This document shows, piece by piece, positions 52,989-61,300 of a stretch of 64,000 nucleotides of DNA. The stretch covers positions 1-64,000 of the forward strand of contig JAAXIF010000101.1 in NCBI GenBank assembly GCA_012270485.1. Reading direction: 5' to 3'. A program made the translations under genes and the position numbers. The notes beneath the pieces were generated by a model. That model did not search any database. It was not told where the DNA came from and was given only the letters and a program-made list of their open reading frames with translations. Origin of the DNA: Sphingobacteriales bacterium. Its GTDB lineage: Bacteria > Bacteroidota > Bacteroidia > Chitinophagales > Chitinophagaceae. How positions within the stretch are numbered: the stretch's first letter is position 1; the number at the start of each line of letters is the position of its first letter.

Positions 52989-52996
52989 TAATTTTG
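52989..52996 (+). promoter_or_regulatory. TAATTTTG promoter box upstream of tsaD
   Basis: A match to TAnnTTTG is 10 bases before the tsaD ATG at 53007. Confidence 0.4.
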
Positions 52997-53006
52997 CAAA
53001 CCATTC

Positions 53007-54023
53007 ATGAATGCGGAATTTATCAACCAGTCAATTTCTATATTAGCCATTGAGTCATCTTGTGATGAAACCTCTGCATCTGTATGTGTAGATGGAAAGA
53101 TATTATCCAACTTTATCGCCAATCAAACCATTCATGAACAATATGGCGGCGTGGTGCCGGAACTGGCGAGTCGCGCCCACATGCAAAATATTGTTCCGGT
53201 TGTGCATCAGGCACTGTCAACTGCCAACTGTCAACTGTCAACCATCAATGCTATCGCATTCACACAAGCCCCCGGTTTGATCGGTAGCTTACTAGTAGGA
53301 GCACAGTTTGCAAAATCCATGGCATTATCATTGAATATTCCATTGATAGGGGTACATCACATGCAGGCACATGTATTGGCGAACCTGATCAAGGAATCGG
53401 CACCTTCTTTTCCTTTTTTATGCTTAACAGTGAGTGGCGGACATACACAGATCGTATTAGCCCGTTCACCGTTGGATTTGGAAGTGATCGGAGAAACCAT
53501 TGATGATGCTGCAGGAGAGGCCTTTGATAAAACAGCTAAGCTCTTGGGATTGCCTTATCCCGGCGGCCCCTTGATTGATCAATATGCCAGAACAGGAAAT
53601 CCCCAAGCATTTCGTTTTGCAGAACCGCAAATACCTGAATTGAATTTTAGTTTTAGTGGACTGAAGACATCGGTTTTATATTTTTTACAAAGGCAATCGC
53701 CGGATTTTATCCAACATCATCTCCATGATCTTTGTGCTTCTGTTCAGTACACAATTGTAAATATCTTGATCAAGAAATTGAAAAAAGCGGTTCAGCAAAC
53801 CGGAATCAGGCAAGTGTGTATAGCTGGGGGTGTGAGTGCCAATAGTGGTTTGCGTAATGCGTTGAAAGAAACAGGTCAAAAACATGGATGGCAAACTTTT
53901 ATCCCCGCTTTTGAATATTGTACCGATAATGCGGCGATGATAGCCATCACTGCTTATCATAAATACCTACACCAGGAGTTTATTGATTTAGATGCGAGTC
54001 CGACAGCAAGGGCTATTTATTAA
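53007..54023 (+). CDS. tsaD: tRNA N6-adenosine threonylcarbamoyltransferase
   Basis: The product has 338 residues. It is the actin-like ATPase-fold core of the t6A modification complex. Visible features are LAIESSCDETSASV near 12-25, the metal His pair in HHMQAH near 115, SGGHTQIV near 142 and the C-terminal GGVSANSGLRNAL near 273 and CTDNAAMIA near 307. Around residues 70-82 the surface stretch LSTANCQLSTINAIAF is encoded by a 7-bp repeat array, without changing the length expected from the E. coli protein. Confidence 0.95.
   Translation: MNAEFINQSISILAIESSCDETSASVCVDGKILSNFIANQTIHEQYGGVVPELASRAHMQNIVPVVHQALSTANCQLSTINAIAFTQAPGLIGSLLVGAQFAKSMALSLNIPLIGVHHMQAHVLANLIKESAPSFPFLCLTVSGGHTQIVLARSPLDLEVIGETIDDAAGEAFDKTAKLLGLPYPGGPLIDQYARTGNPQAFRFAEPQIPELNFSFSGLKTSVLYFLQRQSPDFIQHHLHDLCASVQYTIVNILIKKLKKAVQQTGIRQVCIAGGVSANSGLRNALKETGQKHGWQTFIPAFEYCTDNAAMIAITAYHKYLHQEFIDLDASPTARAIY
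53213..53247. repeat. CTGTCAA heptad array inside tsaD
   Basis: Five 7-base units (ACTGTCA, ACTGCCA, ACTGTCA, ACTGTCA, ACCATCA) lie within the coding sequence. The same word, CTGTCAA, forms the array in trmN6. Confidence 0.85.
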
Positions 54024-54206
54024 AATTGAACAGTATATTGTTAAGAATTTCTAAAGTCTTATATTACAACGCTTTGTGCTTATTTATTCGCAAACAACCA
54101 ACAAGTGAGAAAATCAATACCCCCGATTCCTACATGCGCTTTCTATAACGCGCTTCCTCTTATTTCTTTAATATCATTTTATAACGCAGAACTGTTCTGA
54201 TTTTTT

Positions 54207-56468
54207 ATGATGCGTTGTTTCATTCTAATGTTTTGTATTATCGGCTTTTGTCATACCAAAGTTCATGCACAGTACTCATCTGAAGCGGATCTTATCAATG
54301 CACTCAGAAAGTATCCCAAAACAGATTCTATCAAATTGAAGTTGTATGATGAAGTGTTCAGGTATTATGGAAGTCGTCAACAATACGATCCGATGGAGTT
54401 GTATCTTGATAGTGTTCGTATACTCTCTACAAAACTCAATTTGAAAAACAAGCTTTATGATGCGCAGTATAGAGCGGCTTTGTTTTATCATAGTAAGACC
54501 CGGTATTCAGAAGCGCTGGCGCACTATCAAGAATCATATGCTATTGCGGATGCTTCAAATAATACTTATGGCATGGCTCGTGTTCTTTTGAATACCGGCG
54601 CTATTTATATGGATAGTAAGGACTATGTCAAAGCACTTGAGAAAAATCAGCAAGCCATTCCTCTGTATGAAAAATTAGGAATGAAAAGAGAAGTGGGCAG
54701 TTGTTATATGAATATTGCTGAAGTGTTTACAGACTTAAATCAGATTGATAAAGCATTTCCTTATCTCAATTTAGCGCTTGGGTTATTTATTCAAAATGGG
54801 CCTAATTCAAGAGGAGTAGGGGTTGTTAGTGAGGCAATGGGGGTTGCTTTTATGAAGGCGAAAGATCAGGATCTCATCAACTTGGGTGTTTTGCCATCAC
54901 AACGGTACAATCATGCACTAGAGCATTTTAAAAAAGCGCTTCCTATTGCACTTCTTGAAGACGATCCTGCTTTAGCAGCATCCATTAATGCGAATATTGG
55001 TGAAGTGTATGGGTTATTGAGTGATCATACAAAAGCCAAACAATATTTTGAAACCGTGATGAATCTGGATCAAAAGCATGATTATCATGTTTCTTCATCC
55101 AAAAATAAAATCAGGTATGCACAATATTTTTTTTCACAAAAAAACTATACTGCCGGATTGCAAATGGCACATGCTGCAGTGCGTATCGCTGATCGATATA
55201 AAATTCCAGGCAATCTGCAAAACGCCTATGAACTCATTAGTAAAATGCATGAGCAATCGGGGAACTATGATAGTGCATTACTTTATTTTCAGCAATATGT
55301 AGTTATAAAAGATAGCTTATTCAATGCCGAAAAAGAAAGAGAAATTACACGGAAGCAGTTGGTACTTGATTTTGAGGTTAAAGAAAAAGAATACAGATAT
55401 AACAGGCAATTATTGGATAACGAACTGAAGCAGCAGGTATTATTAGCTGCTACGCAAAGAGGACAATTGGAGCTTGCAAAAAAGCAGAAGGATCTACAAC
55501 AGCTACTTTTTTTGCAACAGAGAACCAAGTTACAGAATGAAGCTAGTTTACAAGTTGCAGCATTTCAGCAGCAAAAGGATAAGTCAGACTATGAGCAGGC
55601 CATTGCTAAAGAACAGATCGATAATCAACAACTGGAACTTAGGTTTAATAAGTACTTGAATTTGTTTTTTTTGATCTCTGTGATTGTATTGCTCATCGGA
55701 GGTACTATTATTTTCTATAGTCAACGAAAAGCTAAAAAACTAAATCTTATTATCTCTGAGCAAAAAAATTCACTTCAGGAATTATTGGTTGTAAAAGATC
55801 AGTTATTGGGCACCATTAGTCATGATATGCGGACTCCGATTAATTCTTTGATGGCATTTACTTATTTATTAGATAATCAAACGCTTTCTCAAGAAAAACT
55901 TCGCATATATACTGGGCAACTGAAAAATACTTTGGGCTATACGCAAGAGCTATTGGATAATTTATTGAAATGGGCAAGTACACAAATGAAAGGATTTTCG
56001 CCTCAACCCATTCAGCTCCAACTCAATGAAGTAATACAACAAGCGCTCTCAGGATTTTCAGATAGTATTTTACAAAAGCAATTACAGATTCAGCAGAACA
56101 TTGATATAGATGTTAATGTATTAGCCGATAAAGAAATGTTATTATGTGTAATTAGAAACCTAATAAGTAATGCTGTTAAATTTAGTTATCAAAATGGTAC
56201 AATACGAATTCAAGCCGCAAAAGATAGTAGTGGGAGTTATTTGGTTATTCAGGATGAAGGAATTGGTATCGCAGCAGATAAGCTAAAATATATCAATGAT
56301 CCAGTAGCTAAAGTGGTGAATTCTTCATTAGGTACTAGCCAAGAAAAAGGAAATGGTCTTGGGGTATTATTGTGTAAATCCTTTGTTCATTTAATGAAAG
56401 GGTCTATTCATTTCAACAGTTCACCGGGGCATGGAACAAGCGCTCGAATTGATTTTGAGCGTTGTTAA
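54207..56468 (+). CDS. TPR-containing membrane sensor histidine kinase
   Basis: The product has 753 residues with a signal peptide (ending KVHAQ near 22). Tetratricopeptide repeats cover about 30-370 (ALAHYQESYAIADASNN, DKAFPYLNLALGLF, ALEHFKKALPIALL), in the periplasm. A coiled coil is at about 375-475 and one membrane helix at about 483-505. The HisKA His539 is in ISHDMRTPINS. The ATPase domain has NLISNAVKFS near 650, DEGIGIA near 687 and GNGLGVLLCKSF near 716. The gene faces the LytTR regulator at 56465-57240. Confidence 0.9.
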   Translation: MMRCFILMFCIIGFCHTKVHAQYSSEADLINALRKYPKTDSIKLKLYDEVFRYYGSRQQYDPMELYLDSVRILSTKLNLKNKLYDAQYRAALFYHSKTRYSEALAHYQESYAIADASNNTYGMARVLLNTGAIYMDSKDYVKALEKNQQAIPLYEKLGMKREVGSCYMNIAEVFTDLNQIDKAFPYLNLALGLFIQNGPNSRGVGVVSEAMGVAFMKAKDQDLINLGVLPSQRYNHALEHFKKALPIALLEDDPALAASINANIGEVYGLLSDHTKAKQYFETVMNLDQKHDYHVSSSKNKIRYAQYFFSQKNYTAGLQMAHAAVRIADRYKIPGNLQNAYELISKMHEQSGNYDSALLYFQQYVVIKDSLFNAEKEREITRKQLVLDFEVKEKEYRYNRQLLDNELKQQVLLAATQRGQLELAKKQKDLQQLLFLQQRTKLQNEASLQVAAFQQQKDKSDYEQAIAKEQIDNQQLELRFNKYLNLFFLISVIVLLIGGTIIFYSQRKAKKLNLIISEQKNSLQELLVVKDQLLGTISHDMRTPINSLMAFTYLLDNQTLSQEKLRIYTGQLKNTLGYTQELLDNLLKWASTQMKGFSPQPIQLQLNEVIQQALSGFSDSILQKQLQIQQNIDIDVNVLADKEMLLCVIRNLISNAVKFSYQNGTIRIQAAKDSSGSYLVIQDEGIGIAADKLKYINDPVAKVVNSSLGTSQEKGNGLGVLLCKSFVHLMKGSIHFNSSPGHGTSARIDFERC

Positions 56469-57240
56469 TCTCCGAAACGTTTTAAAATTTTTTTGTCTAA
56501 CACAGATTCAATTAAGTTTTGCCTGTAAGACATACTCAGAGGAATTACGCTCTTATCAGACAAAAGGATCTCATTATTATTGACGGTATTCGTTTGGAGA
56601 ATATTAATGATAAATTGCCGATGTACCCGTTTGAATATTTTTGCGTTAGTTGTTTTTCGATATTCTTTAAGCTAACCAGTACTACAAATTTTTTTTGTCC
56701 GGTTGTATGAATTCTAGAAAAATCGCCCATACTTTCAATAAATGTTATTTCCTGAATGTTCAGTTTTGTATAGTTATTATTTTCTCTGATAAAGAAAAAT
56801 CCATCTGTTGAGATATGACTGCCAATTTCTTCCAGTGTAGATTCTTGCTGAATTTTATCTGAATAATGATGAGATTGATTTTTAATCTCGATGTAATCTA
56901 TGGCTTTATCAATGGCTTTTTGTACTCGCTCAAGGGTTGTGGGTTTAACGATATAATCTATGGCATCTAGGTTATAACTTTCTGCGGCGTATTCTGGATA
57001 AGAAGAGATAAAAATAAAGACGGGAGGGTTTTGAATGCCCTTTAATAAATTGATACCATTTAATCTTGGCATATCTACATCCGAAAACACTATATCAATC
57101 TGGTGTAAAGATAAGTATGCACTTGTTTCTGCGCCATCCGTGCATTCTGCAACTACTTTAACTTTTTTGATTCTTGATAAATGTGACGCAATTACATCTC
57201 TTTCAATTATGTTATCATCAGCAATAAGTACAGAATACAT
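56465..57240 (-). CDS. LytTR response regulator with apparent frameshift
   Basis: The receiver domain (about 1-115) has the phospho-Asp at 54 in IVFSDVDMP, the acidic pair DD at 8-9 and Lys in YIVKPTTLERV near 106. The LytTR DNA-binding part runs normally to VSLKNIEKQLTQKY, then the frame goes to a wrong sequence and ends at 56545. One extra T near 56633-56636 would restore KYFKRVHRQFIINI, then NNNEILLSDKSVIPLSMSYR and a stop at 56465, overlapping the kinase stop. Either the gene is damaged or a base is missing from the sequence. Coordinates given are for the restored gene. Confidence 0.8.
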
Positions 57241-57772
57241 ATGGGTATTAGATAAGGGGATATCCTGTAAAGATAAGGTGATGTATGCATTCTATATATA
57301 TGCTCAAGAAAGTCAACGGGATTTAATCAATTTTTAAGTTCCTGATTAAAGTTCGACAACACCTTTTATAAGCTTATTTTATAGACATGTATAATCAATA
57401 CCTGAAAATTATAGTCTACTGTTTTCAGATGAGTAACCATTTATTCTAATCGAAGCATATTGTAAGTGAGGATACGGTATGTTTTTTTTAGCTAAAAACA
57501 CTGTATTTCTTTAGGTTGGTTATCGTAATGTTAGTGTTATGATGTATATCGGTAATAATATTATGAATGATATACCTATTAATATAGGTTACTATTATCG
57601 GTTAGCTCTAAGGGAAAGATTTATGGCAACATAGACTTGGTTTTAACAAGAAAGCGTATATCTGATTTTGTGTAGTAGTGTTTTTAATCTACTGAAATAG
57701 CTGCCTTATCGATTATATGACGGGTATTATCAAATGGTCTTTTTCTTCTAGCTATTATTGTAGACATTCATT

Positions 57773-57839
57773 AAACGTAGTTGATATACTACGTTTTCGA
57801 TATGGCTTAAACTACATTCAGTAAAATTATTTTACTGAA
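57773..57839. promoter_or_regulatory. Two dyad-symmetric sites upstream of the surface-protein genes
   Basis: AAACGTAG (57773-57780) and CTACGTTT (57789-57796) form an 8+8 dyad with an 8-base spacer. TTCAGTAAAAT (57817-57827) and ATTTTACTGAA (57829-57839) form an 11-bp dyad around one base. They lie 53 to 119 bases before the ATG at 57892, in a 651-base AT-rich gap (57241-57891) that holds no gene, so operator or leader structures are plausible. Confidence 0.5.
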
Positions 57840-57891
57840 GTGGATAAAGCGATAGCGATCTATTTCATCCGTTTAACCAAAACTAACTGCT

Positions 57892-58323
57892 ATGAAAATG
57901 TTTCTAAAGCGGTACGGTATTGTATTGCCTGTACTTTTTTTCTTTTTGTCTCTTTCCATTTCTCTTCATGCAACATCTTATCAACCAAAAGAAGAAGTTG
58001 TCTATAAAAACTGGGATAAGCTTGGTGAGTCCAGTAATCATATAGATGTATTTGGTCGTGTCATCAAATGCACTACTACCAATCAGATACACCTGATGAT
58101 TTTCAATGAAAGCAGTGTAGATCAGGTTAGCAAATTTGTGGTTGAAATAACGAATCCAGTAACTCAACAAAAATTTTCTAAAGAAGTATCATTCAGCACG
58201 ATTAAAGCAACTATTTACAAAGCGGAATGCAATAGTGATGCTAGTACCAATGTGCTGAAAATTGATCTGCCTGAAGGATATGATCCTACTCAGGTAAAAA
58301 TTGCTATTGAATTCAAATCCTAA
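57892..58323 (+). CDS. Small secreted protein of unknown function
   Basis: The product has 143 residues with a signal peptide (hydrophobic YGIVLPVLFFFLSLSISLHA). The mature part is beta-rich (VFGRVIKCTTTNQIHLMIFNE, FVVEITNPVTQQKFSKEVSF). It lies 11 bases ahead of the giant surface-protein gene and probably shares its transcript. I do not recognise the family. It could be a partner or a secretion accessory, but this is only context. Confidence 0.7.
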   Translation: MKMFLKRYGIVLPVLFFFLSLSISLHATSYQPKEEVVYKNWDKLGESSNHIDVFGRVIKCTTTNQIHLMIFNESSVDQVSKFVVEITNPVTQQKFSKEVSFSTIKATIYKAECNSDASTNVLKIDLPEGYDPTQVKIAIEFKS

Positions 58324-58334
58324 AAAACCTGTAC

Positions 58335-61300
58335 ATGAAAAAAATATTACTATTACTAACGGTCATACTCATGTCCTGCACTACTTTGTTGCAGGCACAG
58401 GTATGTAATAAACCTACCATCAATAGCTTTTCCCCAATAACGGGGTTTATTGGTAGTGTGGTGACCATCAATGGATCAAATTTTGATCCTATTCCTGCAA
58501 ACAACCAAGTGTTTTTTGGGGCAACACAGGCTCAAGTAATCTCGGCATCGTTTGGGGTACTTGAAGTGAGGGTACCTGTTGGTGCTACATACGGACCTAT
58601 TACGGTTCGTAATGCATGTGGCTTAGTGGGTGCTTCCCCATTATCTTTTAATGGAATTTTTTGTGGTACCAGTATCAACTCCACCACCTATAGCACAGTT
58701 TCTTATTCTGCCAATGTAAGTGGAGGTTACCAAATGATCTCTCAAGATATTGATTTGGATGGGAAACCTGATTTACTTGTTTGTGGTTTTACGGCGAACA
58801 GAGTATCTGTTATGCGCAACCAGAGCAATCCAGGTTCTTTTAATTTCGCGCCAAAGTTTGATCTTGTTTTCCAGGGAGCTACTCGTTGTATATCAACCGG
58901 AGATTTCGATGGTGATGGGAAGATAGATATTGCAGTAGTCGATAATGGTATCAATGGTATACGTATTTACAGAAATACGAGCGTTCCCGGAACACTTAGC
59001 TTTGCAACTCCTGTTGATATTCCTGCAAGCAGTAGTTACCAACTGGCAACAGGTGATATCAATGGTGATGGAAAAATGGATCTTGTATATGGTTCAGGCC
59101 CCAATATTGGAGCATTACGTAATACATCTACGACCGGAAGTATTAGTTTTGCAACTGCACAGATTTTCAGTAATACCTTTTATTTAACAGGGGTAGCTAT
59201 TGCCGATGTAGACGGTGATGGCAGACCTGATGTTGGAACCAGTTGTCCTAGCGATAATAGTGTAACAGCATTGAGAAATACAACTGTGCCGGGTTCTACT
59301 ACCTTCTCCTTTGCTTCAGCAGTTTCTTTTCCAACCAATTCTTCTTATCCTTATCGTTTATTCTTAGGTGATTTTGATAAAGACAATAAAATAGATTTTG
59401 TAACCAATAACCACAATGGAGGTACAACATCTGTTTTCAGAAATACATCGGTACCCGGTACGATCTCATTTGCACCAACTGTTAATCTCACAAGCACTAA
59501 TGCAAACTATCGTTTGGGTGTGGGTGATGCAGATGGAGATGGCAATGTTGATCTAGTAACCAAGTCAAGCGGAGTGAGTGTCTTTTCGGTATACAAAAAT
59601 ACCAGTTCAGGTCAGGGTAATATATCATTCGCTCCTCGTGTTGACTATCCCGGTCAGGCGGAAGTGAGTGGCATTTTGATTGGAGATCTGGATGGTGATT
59701 ATGTTCCTGATATTGCAACCAGTGGTATCTCATTCAACACACTTCGTGTGCATAGAAACAATAGCACTGTTGTAGACAATACAGCACCTATTGCTTCTTG
59801 TAAAAATATTACTGTGGCTTTATCGCCCACTGGTACTGTAACCATTACCCCCCAGATGGTAGATAATGGTTCCAGCGATGCTTGTGGTATCCAATCATTG
59901 GCATTAAGCAAAACGAATTTTACTTGTGCGGATATCGGAGCCAATAATGTAACCTTGACAGTAACAGATCGTGCCGGAAATGTTTCAACCTGCACTGCTG
60001 TAGTAACCGTAGCACCTGCTGCTGTTATCATCGCAGGTCAATCAACCGTTTGTCAGGGACAAACAGTTACCATGAGTGCAAATCTGGGTGATAGTTACCA
60101 GTGGCAGAAAGATGGTGTGGATATTAATGGAGCCGCTTCACAAACATATGTAGCCACAGTTACCGGTAATTATTCTGTAACTGTTACCAATGCAGGTGGA
60201 TGTTCCGGTACTTCAAGTCCTGTGACTGTAACAGTAAGCCCTGCACCTGTTGTAACCACAACACCTTCCGGTAATGCAACACTTTGTAATGGGTCTTTGG
60301 TGATTACTGCTAGTGCAGGTAGTGTTTACCAATGGAGTAATGGTGCTACAACACAAGCCATTACAGTTACACAAGCAGGTTCCTATAGTGTAACCGTTAC
60401 CAACCAGTTTGGATGTACTAATACATCTGCACCGGTAGTAGTGGGCGCTACTGATAATGTGCCTCCTGTAGCTAAATGTAAAAATATAAGTGTAGCCATC
60501 AATGCCAATGGTACTGCTTCTATAACGGCAGCATCTATAAACGATGGTAGTTTTGATAATTGTGGAGCTGTGACGCTCTCTATTAGTGGCCAGACTTCTT
60601 ATAGCTGTGCTGATGCCGGAAATACTTTCAATGTAGTATTAACAGCAACAGATGCTCAGGGTAATCAGAGCAGTTGTACAGCAACTGTATCAGTAATAGA
60701 TCCTAACTCTTATTGTAATCAACCTCCTGTAGCTGTTTGTAAGCCGCTGACTGTATCAGCAAATGCAAATTGTCAGGGTATAGCTGTTGCAGCTGATTTC
60801 AATAATGGGTCAAGTGATCCTAATGGTGATGCATTGACTTATTCGGTATTGCCGGCCGGACCTTACGCAAAAGGTGTGACAAATGTGGTATTGACAGTTA
60901 CTGATAGCAAGGGAGCGAGCAGTACTTGTTCCACTACTATTACGGTAGTAGATGACTTGGCACCGGTAGTAACAGCACCCGCTAATGTAACAGTGAATAC
61001 GGATGCAGGTGTATGTATCGCAACTAATGTTAGCCTAGGTACTCCTGTCGTTTCAGATAATTGTACTGGCTGGACTGTAACGAATAATGCACCTACACAG
61101 TTTGAAAAAGGTGTAACAAATGTTACCTGGACTGTAACCGATGCCAGTGGTAATGTTACAACTGCGGTACAAACAGTAACCGTCAAAGATGTAACACCAC
61201 CGGTAATTATTTGTCAGCCAAACGTAGCAGTTAATAATGATCCGAATAAATGTGGTGCTGTTGTAAACTACGCGGTGAATGCAACTGATAATTGTGTTGG

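Noticed and set aside
57241..57891. Possible hidden small gene in the AT-rich gap
   Set aside because: No open frame with coding character or start context was found on either strand.
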